Made by a program: the position numbers and the translations under genes. A model generated the notes under the pieces. That model searched no databases, was not told the origin of the DNA, and saw only the letters and a program-made list of their open reading frames with translations. Shown here in pieces: positions 10,745 to 24,200 of a stretch of 64,000 nucleotides of DNA. Source of the DNA: Siphonodentalium dalli (taxonomy: Eukaryota; Mollusca; Scaphopoda; Gadilida; Siphonodentaliidae); NCBI GenBank assembly GCA_032622095.1, contig CP136067.1:92184707-92248706 (forward strand), written 5' to 3'. Position 1 is the first letter of the stretch. Each line of letters starts with the position of its first letter.

Positions 10745-13700
10745 ATTATGGTCGTCGGAGGGTTGACCCAGAAGAAATTGGTAAAGAAGCGGTTTTGGTG
10801 TCAATCGACGCGGGAGAATCTCGTGTATAACATATCCAAAATCCGCTAAAATCCGCTTTGGGGGAAATCCAGGATCCAAGATGGCGTCCAACGTGGCCGC
10901 CGTTAGTCAAAAGAGACTCTGACTGAGATTAATTCGATAATAGTGAGAACAAATGTAGTCATATGCATACAAATGCATACATTTTTGCGAAAATAAAATA
11001 TTATGCAACTTGTTGATGGCAAAAATGGAATTCCTCGTCCAAGATGGCCACCAAAATGGCGGCCTAAACTCGAAAATTTGAAGTTTTTGCCTAATATCTT
11101 AAAGATCAGTTCCTGTTGTTTGATAATGGTTCAGACTGGCGACTTTTCTTAGTTTTATGCATGTTAATTCGGCACTAGAGCAACGAAAGATAGCACAAAT
11201 GGGATCCCAGACTCATCCACACCCTCAAAAATTCGACTTTACAGAACGCGGTATAAAATTTCACAAAAATCGCCATTGGGATTCCAGTCATATATCAACA
11301 AGAAATGGACAGAATTGTAAAATATAAATTGGGTATACCATTATCTATGAATACTCCAATCCAATTCAATAAAACCCAAATTGGAGCTTTGTCTCAAAAT
11401 GGCTGCCAAAATGGCCGTCAAAATATGGAAAATGGCGGATATTGCCCAGAGTGTCATTCAATCGATTATAAGTAGTGGTTGATGAATAAAATTGACTAAA
11501 TACATATAAATGTATACCTCTGTATGATGCCATTATGCTAGCTCTATGGAAAAACTCAAAAATCCGTACTCAAAATGGCTGCCAAAATGGCCACCCGATG
11601 TGAAAGATACTATTTTATATCACTTCTTTTTATCACTTATTGCTCTCTGAACGGGGGTACAATGGGTATACTCTTTCAATGATCGTGTCATCTGATCATT
11701 CCAGCAATGACATGTTGTGTGGATGTTGTGACTTGTGGATGCAGTTGATAGTTGGCTAATCTATGTGCCTTATATACATCAAAACTAATATTGATAATAA
11801 TGGAGCCTTGGTTTATTTTCAATCTTTTGGTGGCTCCCCGCGGGTTGACAAATATTAACTATTCGGGGTCGGCTATCATTCCGTACACTTACAGTACACA
11901 GTGTCAATATTTCTACTTATAACGACTATTCGGAACGTTTCCATCAAATATATGGGCATCGGTGGTCTAGTCCGGAAGCATCAGGCTATAATGGGTCACC
12001 CAGTGATGGCGAAGCTGGAAAGTGGAAAGGACACGAAGGAAGAGCGAATAATCTGGGGTTTACTTAATGAGTGGGCAAGTTGGTTATCGGAGCTAGGTAG
12101 TTTCAAAGTAAAATATTTTTTTCAATATCAAGAGGAAAAATAAAAATTCCGCACGTACATTATATACCCCTCACCCTCAATGTGACAATTCCGTGTCATG
12201 CGACTGAGGGTATACGTAGATATAAACATTCTAGTAAATATCGATATATACTACACATCGAGTGAATTTCATCAATGAGCTGTAGGCGCAATGTATGCCA
12301 CGTCTGGATCTGAACGCATTGAGTATTCCGGTCGATTTTAGCCTATTATTTATCTGTTATGGGTAATTGCCTCCATATGTTCAGAATATTTAGTTTATTA
12401 TCCCATTGCCAACAATAAATTATACTTTAAAAACTAAATAACCTCAACAATGACTATAACATTTGTTGTAGTTTTGGCGCTTTTATGCATCTGTTATTCT
12501 TCCATGGATGTGTTCACTCTACTTAGTTTGATGTACATGTAGCGTGAATGTCCTGAGATAATATGCCGTTGTTACACCTCTATCTGATTCCCAGTTCTGT
12601 TGTAAAAAGGCGGATATGGAGACAGGTATTTGCATCAATGATATATATTGGCACCATCGACCCAACTGCAAAATTTAGACTATTCACTATACTTCAATGT
12701 AGACGTTTCTGCATATCCAGTGCTTCCACGTTACCATTTCTCTACCGGTAGGCGTAAACGTATGAACCATATAGCTTGATGAACTGGTATTTCAAGGTTG
12801 TCATTGGATAGAAATGTCACATGCATACGGTGACCAACAACATGTTTGTCAAAGAAATGTGAACAATGAACACGTTCTTTTCCGGATACTAGACAATCAA
12901 ACTGCCACTTAAGGCTTTCATCCATGCTGATCAGAGCACGAAATATTTGCAAATTATTGACACGAAAACTATCTCCTGCAGACGACGTACTCTAGACCTA
13001 CACCCAGCGTATTTTCCTATGAACTTTTACTGTTTGTAAAGACGGTTTCGAGTTTTGAAAATCACGCTTGTACAAGAAGACCTCCACAGACTTACTCATT
13101 AGATGTGTAAACAATGTACAGGGATAGTTTCCTCATACATATATGTATTTGGCACAAGTATTTTCTAGGACATAAGACATCACCATTCACCTGAGAGTTG
13201 ATATATGAGAAGAGCTAAGAGTAAAATCACTTCTCGTACATGTTGAAATGGGGAATCCATGGGCTACATTCTGTTTCATCTAGCACTAACAATGATGTCA
13301 AAAAATGTGCGTTCATAATCCGTTTAGCGGAAATTTATAGTCATTATGTTTTACTTTCTATCGAAACCGTCCAACTAAAGAGTTTTTATTCAGTGTATCT
13401 CAACCTAGCTATAAATCGGACACGTTCCTGTTTAGATAACCTTCTTAAGAGGTTGTGGAACATGATTTTTCATACATATTCCAGATTAAAACAATACTGT
13501 ATTCAATAAGAGATATATATATATCCACGTAAAATTATTTTTTCGAAAAGGAATCAAAGAGCAAATATCCTATTTATGTCTTCTATCGTTGTCGGGGGTC
13601 ATATTGGATGCCATCTCGGATCTTAAAGTTTTCCCAAAGCTGATTTTATCCGATATCCGATAGGGTATTCTGAAGTCAGAATCGCCCTCTGCTTACTTAT

Positions 13701-15078
13701 TCTGGAACAACCTCCTTTGCGACTATCGCGACCGTGTACTGTAAGTGTACGAAATGATGGTCGACCCCGAATAGTTAATATTTGCCAACCCGCGGGAAGC
13801 CACCAAAAGATTGAAAATAAACCAAGGCTCCATTGTTATAAATATTAGTTTAGATTAGCCAACTATCAACTGCATCCACCGTCACAACTTCCATTATATG
13901 AAAAGCTGGGCAGAGTCTACCATTTCCGTTTGTAAGCCATATTAGATAAAATTTATTATTTCTTTTGGTCCATTCGAGAATGTTCACAAATAAAAAAACG
14001 CTCAATTATTTTGAAGACAAGATCTGCTCATCCCTAAATATCAAATGTGACCGCAACCCCAAAGCCGATTTTGGTTAAATTCCATACCACATTCGTTAGG
14101 ACTAATGAGTGAAGGACCGGAATAAACTATGACCTAAACGATTACACATGTCATTATTGGAACGATCAGTTGACACGACTATTAAAGGAGTATACCCATT
14201 GTACCCCAGTTCAGAGAGCAATAAGTGATAAAAAGAAGTGATATAAAATAGTATTTTTCACATCGGGTGGCCATTTTGGCAGCCATTTTGGGTACGGAAT
14301 TTTAAGTTTTTGCATAGAGCTAGCATAATGGCATCATACAGAGATATACATTTATATTTATTTAGTCAATTTTATTCATCAACCACTACTTATAATCGAT
14401 TGAATGACACTCTCGGCAATATCCGCCATTTTGGCAGCCATTTTGAGACAAAGCGCCAATTTGGGTTTCATTGAATTGGAATATTCATAGATAATGGTAT
14501 GCCCAACTTATATTGTACAGTTCTGTCCATTTCTTGTTGATATATGACTGGAATCCCAATGGCGATTTTTGTGAAATTTTATACCGCTTTCTGTAAAAAT
14601 CGAATGTTTGAGGGTGTGGATGTGTCTGGAACTCCATTTGTGGTATTTTTCATTGCTCCAATGCCGAACTAACATGATTAAGTCTAAGCAAAGTCGCCAG
14701 TCTGAACCATTATCGAACAACATGAACTGATCTTCAAGATATTAGGCAGTTTAGGCCGCCATTTTGGCGGCCATCTGGGACGAGGGGTTCCATTTTCGCC
14801 ATTCACAGGTGGCATAATATTTTACCTTCGCAAAAATGTATACATTTGTATACATATGACAACATTTGTTATCACTATAATCGAATTAATCTCAGTCAGA
14901 GTCTTTTGACTAACTGCGCCATGTTGGACGCCATCTTGGATCCTGGATTTTCCCCAAAGCGGATTTTAGCGATTTTGGATATGGTTTACCAGAGATTCTC
15001 CCGCGTTGAATGACACCAAAATCGCTTCTTTACCAATTTCTTCTGGGTCAACCCCCTTTTTTGCGTACTACGACCATA
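10745..15078. mobile_element. Long inverted-repeat element, ~1.2-1.3-kb arms
   Basis: Left arm 10745-11899 and right arm 13734-15078 are inverted copies. Outer ends: GGGTTGACCCAGAAGAAATT at left and AATTTCTTCTGGGTCAACCC at right. Inner ends: GTACACTTACAGTACAC at left and GTGTACTGTAAGTGTAC at right. Both arms carry blocks such as CCAAAATGGCGGCC and AGACTCTGACTGAGATTAAT or their complements. The right arm has about 190 extra bases at 13895-14140. The arms differ at many positions, so the structure is old. It is either one long-TIR transposon with a 1.8-kb centre or two copies of one repeat inserted head to head. Confidence 0.7.
11900..13733. other. Centre between the two long inverted arms
   Basis: No transposase motif or other known domain was recognised. 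Open frames at 11901-12143 and 13240-13509 are short and without a recognisable family. A small piece resembling the outer end of the arms (GGATGCCATCTCGGATCTTA) lies at about 13609-13630, just outside the right arm's inner end. Confidence 0.4.
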
Positions 15079-15289
15079 CTATATTGTTAAAATGTGTAAT
15101 AATGTTTGTAACTTTATATACTGGATAGGAATCATTAAGTTTTGTAACTTCTGCCACAATCAACTTTCTATCATATTGGAAATAAGTTGACATCGGTACA
15201 CATACCTGTCCATGGCAATGTGCAAAACAGGAGAGACAAACACATTACGACAGTCCGGATCTTTGTGTTAAACCATTCAGCCATCTGAA

Positions 15290-15780
15290 AATATTTAAAG
15301 GTTCTCAATCCGATTCGATGCTCCAAATATCATCAAATTTCAACAAAAACATTCTTTTAAATGCCGCTTCAGTTATCAGTATCGAATAATTGCCCAAATA
15401 TAATGCTAACAACAGTCAACTATAGCATAAAATTGCACAAAACCTGTTATTTATCAACATTGATTTCAACGAAAAGATGCCGGTTTGTCATATACCTGAC
15501 ACACACAAGCCACTTGAGTTTAGAGTTTTCCATCTTCATCCGCAATTTGGTCCGATACCGTCTTCTCGTCGACTTTTTACCAGGCCGCTAAAAATTACCG
15601 GTGGTGTAAAATAATATATTTCAAAAATCGACATCTGATCGCTCTGAGCTTTAATGGGTGAGTTCCTCGACTCGAATCAAATATTTTTTACCCCCGAAAC
15701 CAAATAAATAGTAATTTGCGAGCGTTAATTCGGATTATGGATCTTTAAACTTAGCCATAATATAATAGTGGAGTCAAATA
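15290..15780 (+). repeat. Dispersed repeat family C, solitary copy
   Basis: Shares with 34540-35010 and 39490-39830 the sequence CGCAATTTGGTCCGA, then ACCGTCTTCTCGTCGA, then TTTTTACCAGGCC, then TCTGATC.CTC.GAGCTTT, and a segment with TACCCCCGAA. In the other two places it is embedded in a much larger duplicated repeat, so this is an independent, shorter copy. Non-coding. Confidence 0.7.
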
Positions 15781-16988
15781 CGACAAATATTGCGCAACCT
15801 ACATGAAAACAAAGTACATACGTAATTGATTTTATACTTATGGTATTTTGGTGTCTATTCAACATATCCTCATTCAAATTAGTTTACATTGAACGTTTTT
15901 AAAAAACCCAAATACGCCGATATCGGCGTTACTTTAATCTAAATATCGCTTTATATGAACATACATGGGGCACGAAAACACTCGATTCTGAAAAAAAGTT
16001 CACAATGGCCGTATATCCGATATTCCATCGAATGGAGCGGGCCGCAGTGGACCACATTACAAATCTGATAAGAAAAAGATTAAATTAAATAATGCCAATA
16101 TGGGCGTGTTTCGTATGTCGTGCATCAATACGGACGTATTTGTAATACGAATACGCCCATATACGACTATGTTCCTGCCCAATGTCCGTTCACGTAGAGC
16201 GTAATTAAGATTCAAGTAACGCCTATGGGCGTATTTGAGTTTTTCAAATACGTTCAATATGAACATATATCCAGGAGAACAGGCTGATCTATTGTCCCAC
16301 CACATATCAAAATATAGCTCTAAGAAATGTGTGCGAAATATGAGAATTACCATCGTTTATCGCAATGCCCATATAAGGTTTTGATGGAATAGTTTAGGGG
16401 CGGAAAAACTAAATCCAAACTTATAAGATTTAAAGCGTGTGGACATGTTATATAAAATATACCAAACACAAGGGTGTTGTTTGCTGTAGGTATTATTTTA
16501 TGAGTGATTGTGAACGGCTTACAAATATAGTGTACTGGATATTATAGCACATGTATAGGTGGAAAAATACATACATGTTTGTATAATAAGTTTATATTAT
16601 CTGGGCGAAGATATTGACATGTTGGTCGGCTACCTGACAACGCCATGCATGCATATTAACACGACTGAACTCCCAGTATATATCCAAACATACTTGTAGT
16701 CTCTAATGTTTTACTGCAATTCAATTTCTTTGTAAGGATGCATAAATGTGAATTAATGAAATGGTTGAAATTTGATGTTTTTGCATCATAGCTTGTGGTG
16801 GATGGTTTTGGAATCTCGTTTATTAAGTTTTATACCAACGCTATATTTATTTATTTATTGTTACACGAGTCCAAATACATCTTATCAACTATGTTGATAT
16901 GCTATATACAGTCAGAACAATATGGGATTATATTTCTCAAGCTACAATGAAGTAATAAATAATCAGAAAATGTATCATTAGATTATCT
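15781..16988. other. Intergenic with scattered short repeats
   Basis: No supported gene. The phrase AATACGCC..TAT.GGCGT and relatives (for example CGCCCATATACG near 16150) recurs in both orientations between 15900 and 16380, which suggests decayed short repeats. A minus-strand open frame at 16057-16353 has no recognisable domain. Confidence 0.4.
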
Positions 16989-17158
16989 TTCAACATATCC
17001 TCGCGCCAATACGCTCATATTCGATGAAATAGGCACATAATGTGATTATTTGATTCTGAAATAAGGAGATAATGAAGTAATGACAGGCAGTTTTTTCGTT
17101 TTATGGCGCGGGCCATAGTGAAAACATATATTAAAGAGCTACCACCTGGGACGTCAAG
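16989..17158 (+). repeat. Repeat family B, copy 2, left part
   Basis: Starts CAACATATCCTCGCGCCAAT and follows copy 1 (8086 onward) until it is interrupted at 17159 by the foldback-like transposon. The family resumes at 19310. Confidence 0.7.
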
Positions 17159-19309
17159 GTCCGAATCGGCATCTCCAGTTTAGACCTAGTTTAAACTACC
17201 AGTTTAAACTGGGTTTTAGTAGTAAAACCAAGTATTTCTCCACCGCTGGGTTGACATAGATTTGGTCGATTGTGTCACATGTGGGCCACACTTGTCCAAT
17301 TGCAAGAATAGGAGGCGTGGTCCGTCTGTTTATTATCGTTACTTGGCAATGCACTGTCAGGTCACGCGACCTGTTGTCGCTACCTAATCTTCTAATCAGG
17401 CGAATAACCCGTGCGCTTTGAGAAATCACGACGAATGCACGGTCTGTTGTATAGCGGTTAGATATTATCTAATATCATGGACGAACATGACTTTCGGAAC
17501 TCAAAAATATCTCTTAAGGGCATGGGTGGGGGCCCGCCACAAATACCCCATAGAAACACCACCATCCCTCCCCCGGGGTACCATTCGGACGGGTGAAAAT
17601 GGGGTATGGACCATTTTCGAGTACGGGAAGGATTTCGGCAAATTTGACGGCATGAATGGGTGGCCCGCCCAAAATACCCGATAGAAACATCACCCCTCAC
17701 CCCGGGAGAACTTAGGTATGGACCATTTTCGAAAACGGTAAGGATTTAGGCTAATTAATTTGGCAGCAGGAGTGGGTGGCCCGATCAAAATACACCATAG
17801 AACCCCCCCCCCCCCCCCCACCACCCACCTCTCACCCGGGGGGAGGGGTGCAACCGAGAAGGTGGAAATGGGGTACGCCCAAATACCGAATAGAAACACC
17901 CCAGCCCTCACCCCTGGGAAAGGGTACCTCAAAACCCCCCATAAACACCCCACCACTCACATCCGGACCATGTTCGAGAACGATAAGGATTTCGGCCAAT
18001 TTGACAAACCCCATTTCACCCACCCCTCGCGGTGGTACCCCCGGGTGAGGGTGCTTCTATGGGGTAGTTGGAGCGGGATACTCACTCCTGACGTCAAATT
18101 GACCGAAATCCTTACCGTTCTCGAAAATGGTCCATACCCCATTTTCACCTCCTGTGGTGGTTCCCCCAGGGTTGCGGGGTGGGCTGATTCTATTTGAGCG
18201 GGCCATCCACCCATGCCATCAAGTGGGCCGAAACCCTTACCGGTTTCGAAAATGGTCCATATCCCATGTTCAACCCCCCCCCCCCAGGATGTGAGGGTGG
18301 GGTGTTTCTATGGGTTATTTGGGGTGGGGTGTTTCTATGGGTTATTTGGGGTGTGGTGTTTCTATGGGTTATTTGGGGCGGGCCACCCACCCATACCATC
18401 AAATTGGCCGAAATCCTTACAGTTCTCCAAAATGGTCCATACTCCATTCCCCACCAGGGTGGCCGTTACCCTCCCCCGGTGAGGGCGGGGTGTCTCTGGT
18501 GGGTATTTGGGCGGGCCACCAACCCATGCGTCAAATTGTCCGAAAGAGACATTTTTGTGAATAAGGAATCAGTTTCAAAAGTCATGTTCGTGTCTAACGT
18601 GTCAAACTGATCAGTCCGATCTCTCCCTGCTCTCAGTCGCCAAAGCGACATCCGAACTAGCGAATAGCAGACAAACATATATAGCAATAAATCATCCATC
18701 ACACTGGCACATATGTTGTTATAATTTATCTCATAAGTACCGACATCGCCTCCCCGAATTCCACTAAGACTCTCCTGCATGTACATTGAGTGACAAACGC
18801 CCGAGCATAAACGCCTCCCCCAATTCAAAATAAACACTCCCATACACGCGAAGAAACAACATCAATACTGGGCGAAAAAAATCGACAGAATAATTAAACC
18901 CACAAAACTAGGTTTTAGTAAAACCTGGGGTAGGGTGGTTTAACTTTGATGTTTTTTCAAAGTATATTTAAAGGTACATTTTCGAGACGAGACGTATGGT
19001 ACGTATAAATCATATATACAGAAGATTACACTGATGACTATATAGCCAATTCACCATAAACAATTAGTAATATTACCATAGCTTTATCACGTCAATAAAA
19101 CCTAGTTTCAATTGAAATCGAATTCCACAAACTTAAACTGAGTTTATCGCAAAACTGGGTTTAACTACACTAAAACCCAGTTTTACTCCCATAAAACCTA
19201 GTTTAACTACAGTAAAACCAAGTTTAAATCCTACTTAAACCTAGTTTAAACTGGAGTTAAACCTGGTCTAGAATAAAACCTAGTCTAAACCAGAGATGCC
19301 GATTCGGAC
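17159..19309. mobile_element. Foldback-like DNA transposon nested in repeat B
   Basis: Left end GTCCGAATCGGCATCTC and right end GAGATGCCGATTCGGAC are exact inverted repeats, and the match continues imperfectly into AGTTTAGAC/GTCTAAACC. Flanks read CAAG (left) and GCAAG (right), a possible short target duplication. Both subterminal zones are full of AAACCTAGTTTAA-like motifs. The inner part is a mirrored GC-rich array with inverted borders (CGAACATGACTTT at 17482 and AAAGTCATGTTCG at 18579). No transposase is visible. The 2151-bp insertion splits repeat B, so it is younger than that copy. Confidence 0.75.
17510..18540. repeat. GC-rich ~120-bp repeat array, two opposed halves
   Basis: Units contain GGGTGGCCCGCCC, then CATAGAAACACC, then CCCTCACCC, then ATGGACCATTTTCGA, then GGATTTCGGC. 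About three units run one way (17520-17990) and about four run the other way (18030-18530). The whole forms an imperfect ~1-kb palindrome. Open frames on both strands of this tract are composition artefacts. C- and G-runs (17806-17819, 18277-18287) are prone to sequencing error. Confidence 0.75.
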
Positions 19310-19507
19310 GCAAGAGTTTGCTTATTGTTGTCATTGTCCGCACATCATCTGCTTAGAATCGCCTTATTATTAGTCGATAATGTGACAAAAATGTTCTGAT
19401 TTTCAGCACATTATCGACTCGAAATTAGGTGATTCTCAGCAGATTGTCTACCTAAAACAAGTTCTAATATAAGAAGATAATGTGCGATTTTTTGGAAGAA
19501 CAGGCTA
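19310..19507 (+). repeat. Repeat family B, copy 2, right part
   Basis: Continues the family after the transposon: TCATCTGCTTAGAATCGCC, then ATTATCGACTC, ending GGAAGAACAGGCTA as in copy 1 (8465). Confidence 0.7.
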
Positions 19508-20338
19508 AATTGCTGAAGGGTGAATTTTTTTCGGTGAATTCAATACGCGCAGCACCTTCTTAAATTTTATATATCACCTTATCTGGTTCTAAATGACCGT
19601 TCTGTCAAGGAAATCATGTATTTATGTTGGAATCATTTCATTCTTCCAATCATATGTATGAAAAGCGACTTACGCAAAGTCTATCCGTTTAAGTCCTCCA
19701 CTTGTGGTCAATAATCAGCATGGAAATAATTTCCCCAAATTTCACCACATATCGGCTCTGGTGAGTGTTGGGAATATTTTTGTAAGGCTGGTATGGCGTA
19801 AGAATTGTTCGACCATTTCATGCCATATCAAGAGTTTCGAACTTTGTCACCCCCTGGGTTTTTTTTTGTGTGGTTTTTATTATCTGTTATTATTTCTGAA
19901 GTGAATGCTGTTTCATATACAACTTGTAATATTTCTGATTGTTTGCTATATGCTATCTCTGGATGGTTCAAATTAAGTGCTGAGTTAAATGGGCAATTTA
20001 TGAGTAAATAATACAGTTTATCAGTTAGTTCTATTAGACCGTCTGTTTTTTTGGGTATGTTGTTAAAACTTAATGTCAGATTCTGTCATTTTCTTTTAAT
20101 TCCTATTACATGTGCCAATGTGGTCTGACAGGTCAGTGATTATTTTGCCTCATTGACATTGCACCCGACTATTAACATAAATATGGTGAATAATGGTAGC
20201 AGTGAATTCGGTTACTCATGTTGGTTTTGTAATTATAATTGTTATGATGCCCTGAGAAAACAGGTTTCCAATAAAAGTATCAGTTTATTCATATTCGTTG
20301 TATTTTAATAGCTCAATATTAAAGTCGCCCATTAAGGG
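19508..20338. other. Intergenic, no gene recognised
   Basis: AT-rich. Overlapping open frames near 19704-20011 show no domain and lie in T-rich sequence. Confidence 0.4.
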
Positions 20339-20749
20339 TACGTTCATACACTGGCAAGTTTGCACGGTATGGTTTGCATGTATTTTGTCGTAGAAAACGA
20401 TATGGTGCCATAATATGAACTGAAACAAGCACATAAAGTGCATCTGTACCACAGCTAACTACGAGCGAAGTAAAATCTCTGTAGTTCCACCTGTAGCGAT
20501 GCTACGGGGATTTGCCTGTAACCGTTTGCAATTATCTCGCAAGAATAAACCATACAGGTATTTGAAGGCAAATTCCAATCGCACTCTTACATGCAAGTGG
20601 AATTAGATAAATGCTACTTCTCATGTATTTCGCTTTGATAGAGATGCATGTTATGTGCACGGTTCCGTTAATATTCTGGCACCATGTGGTTTTCTATGAC
20701 GAAATGCCCGCAAACACATACCGTGCAAACTTGCCAGCGTATGGACGTA
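20339..20749. mobile_element. MITE, family A, best-preserved copy
   Basis: 33-bp terminal inverted repeats with two mismatches: left TACGTTCATACACTGGC.. (20339-20371), right ..GCCAGCGTATGGACGTA (20717-20749). The 411-bp interior is non-coding. Relatives lie at 4461-4845 and, decayed, at 26700-26940. Confidence 0.8.
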
Positions 20750-20752
20750 GAC

Positions 20753-20985
20753 TAAAGGGGTACTGTACGCTATATCCCGCCGTGTAGGCGACCACCTCCT
20801 TTTATACTGTCATAAATTAATTTTCGTTATAATTACCATGTTGTTTGCATCGTTCAGAGAGCACACGAGTGTATATTGCACTAATACATGGCTCAAAATC
20901 ATTCACTTGTTGCATATATTGTTGGGTATAAAAGGAGATGGTCTCATAAATTGGCCGGATATATTTAGTGTACAGTACCACTTTA
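20753..20985. mobile_element. Short MITE adjoining family A MITE
   Basis: Terminal inverted repeat TAAAGGGGTACTGTA (20753-20767) against TACAGTACCACTTTA (20971-20985), one mismatch. Interior phrases AAAGGAGATGGTC and TGGCCGGAT recur at about 42540-42575, so it is a family. It starts within a few bases of the preceding MITE. Confidence 0.6.
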
Positions 20986-23714
20986 AATAGGAAATTTTCT
21001 TTTCATTACTAATTTTTTTCAACCGATTTAGCGATTCCAAATTAAATTCACCATGGTCCGCCTAGGCGGCGTATATTGTCGGTATATAACTCATATTATA
21101 TAAGGTGTGTTCTTTGGCTTAATTTCGATAAAGAGTGACTCAAATACATGTGGGATAAAAATGGTTAAATCATTAACAAGAGTGCAAGTTATTTTTATTT
21201 AATACACAGTCCCACACCGCCATGGCAATCAACTAAGTATTCAATGTCAGGTTCGGTACTGAAAAGTAGGTGGTGATAACCATCTAGGTCATAATTTTCG
21301 TTATCAGGAATTCTAAATGAATTTCCTAAGGAAATCACAAGTACATCACACAGTTCAGTGACCTTTTCCATAATCGATACTATATTTCAAAAAGAAGATC
21401 GGGTGTATATTTAAACTTTGACAGTTAATGTGCAATAGCTTCTAATAATTTATTTTGTTTGCTTCCTGTTTTATGGTTAAATTGATTAGCGTTTAGGTAT
21501 AGGCGTTGAGCTTTATGAGAAATACAATTGTTATCCTTGGACTCATAATTTGTGTCATCAACAGATTCTTCCGAATTTGTCCAGCTATTAGTGAGGATTC
21601 CTAGAGCTATTCTATGTAACTGGTGCTTACGAGGGCTGATCGTGTTATTTGTTTATAGATAATTGCAATGAATGTGTCATCAGATGAATCTATGAGTCCG
21701 GTGGTTTTTATCTTACGATTACCGTACAATAAAAATGATACTGTGCTGCTCACGTTCCTATTCCGTACCATCTTTGCTAATAATTTCATTCCGAACCAGT
21801 TGATAATGCAACGTCATTATATGTGCCATGAGTTAACACATATATATTTACTTTCAAGTAAAATTTAATTATATAAAGATTCACATTGATGTTCGGTATA
21901 CATCAACCATTAGTTATTTTCCACAAAAATGTGTTGAATAGATTTGAATTGTTTAATTGACAATAGCTGTGATTGTGTTGTGCTGTAATATCAAAGTGGA
22001 AATCCAGTGCTGGCGTTTGTAAATAAGTTAAAGTATATTTAATTACTTAATATACATTTACATCAATTAGGCCATTGCCACACACCTTTCTATGTTTGCG
22101 TAAATTTGCGGCTTTTAAAGTAACTTTTGAATTGGGATTCATAACTTAGTAAATTTCCACAATTAAATCATTTTATATTTCTGCGCACATTGTCTATTTA
22201 TCACAAGTATAGTTTATTGTTAAAGTTTATGTAATCATAATTAATTTTCAAAACATTAGTCAAGTGGTACTTTAATTTCAACCATTGGTTTTCAGGAAGA
22301 CGTGTATATTTTCTGAACGTTGTTAAATATTTATAATACATAGCAACATACATGATGAATTATTTAGTGCATATATCTCCAAACTTATACCAAACTTTCC
22401 GTAACCCTTTTCACATATTACATATATTGAAACATTTCGAATCTCCCCATAAACTACAAGATGTCCGTTGAAAAGTGGTTTTGGACCTATTGGGACATGG
22501 GTGTCAGATTTCATAATATTGTTTAATTTTGTGTAATTTTTCATTTCATTTACATAAATTTCAGATAAATTTAAATATTTATAAGGTACCAATTATAATC
22601 TCAAATACTACACGTGCCAACTTTTATCAATTGTTATTGGTGACACATATATATTGTTTAGTTTAGTATTTCTCAAAGTCAAATAAATATATTATTGTTA
22701 AGAATTTAATATTTGTATAACTATTAAATCCAATTGGAGTTGTTGTAATTGAGAGGTATTTCCACTCGGTTACTTCTGAATGTATCTGCTGCTGGTGATG
22801 TGCGTAACTGCGTAACTCCTTGCATTTTATTCTCTCGGAGGATCGGATAGGAAGTGGTCGTAGAGTAACGTATGTTGGGGCACAATGTGACTTATTCCAC
22901 ACTCCATTCTCTGATAGGTGGGAACTGCATGTAATTGCATATATAACTTGCACGTTACCACACCTACCTTGAATTCCGTTGGTAACCTGAAGTCAAATAA
23001 ATCAGATATCTCCTTGACTGGTTGATATTCGTATATACTAGGAATCTCGTACAGTATTTTCTCTCGAAAAGTAATGCGGACCACACACGTGGAACTCTTT
23101 AGCTATGTGACGTTGATCAATAGTGACCAGGATTTAATAGGTGGGCGTACGGATGGCAATTAGTTCACTGCATACCCTTATAAACAAATAAATACTATGC
23201 AGATAATATAGAGATAATAATGCATCACCCAGTTACGAATCGATCTGATATGTAATGCACTCGTGGATACTATGGAAATCAGCACGTGCGAGTGATCGTC
23301 TCCCGTTAAAGCGAAGAGTGGCGAGTGGCTACAATGCAAGCCAGGCGGGTTTTGAGGGAGGTGACTAAAAGAAAAATTTGGCTGTTTGAAATTTTTAGAA
23401 GCCTTTAAACGCTGTTTTCGCGTGAATTATGTTGGAATAGCACCAGCCAATTACTTATATGGTCAATTTTCGTACATTAATCGACACTATTGGCAGTTAT
23501 GTCCCCGATTTGTCGGTTAATAGGGGGCGTGGTCATAGAATGAAAACGCAGATTTATTGTCGATTGTTGGCCGATTTATCTTTTTAAACACCAGTTGTCC
23601 CAGGTTTTTTTATTCGAAACATGTTCAACCATTATCAGTTATCTCTCTCATTGTTGAGCGTTGCGCGATGACGGAGTATATTTTGTTATTCGCATACTTT
23701 GTAAATTACATCAG
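20986..23714. other. Intergenic, no gene recognised
   Basis: Long AT-rich stretch. Minus-strand open frames at 22323-22592, 22663-22953 and 22827-23084 have no recognised domain or convincing splice borders. No repeat boundary could be defined. Confidence 0.4.
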
Positions 23715-24177
23715 TCAGTTTATACAAGAAACCATAATCAGAAATGGCAACGTGCTCAAGATAATATATTATATACCCATGATTGTAATTATAGAATATA
23801 AAATATATTGGTTTCGCGAATGACCAACTCAGAATTCCGTTAAAATAACAATAACAACCAGCACCTAATTAACGAACCGGCGGCCGACTCCGCCGTCTCC
23901 GACCACAATCCCCTGTGGGCTGCAGAACGAAAAATGTCTATAAAAGTTGAAATATAAAATTTACAAATTATCTTTCTCATTTCTTTTATTTGTAATTGAC
24001 ATAGCTTGTCACAAAACAAAAATCAACATTATTGACATAATAATGTAAAGGACAATAAACGAAATTGAAATTCTCAACTACACCTTTTACCGGACTCGGC
24101 CTCCCGCTCGCAGTTCGACTTTTAATCATCCAAAAATTTCCCATTCTATAAATAAAACACCCATGTTAATGTCAGCA
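23715..24177 (-). repeat. Dispersed repeat family D, inverted copy
   Basis: Reverse-complement relative of 42766-43215. Shared blocks include TTTCCCATTCTATAAATAAA, CCGGACTCGGCCTCC and CCAATATATTTTATATTC (given here partly as complement). A third diverged copy is at 47855-48415. It is about 450 bp and non-coding. No long terminal inverted repeats were seen, so the class is unknown. Confidence 0.7.
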
Positions 24178-24200
24178 CCTCTGTCAAGATACCAAATTCA

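Noticed and set aside
17418..18843. Many overlapping Pro/Gly-rich open frames on both strands
   Set aside because: They come from the GC-rich mirrored repeat array. No domain and no consistent frame.
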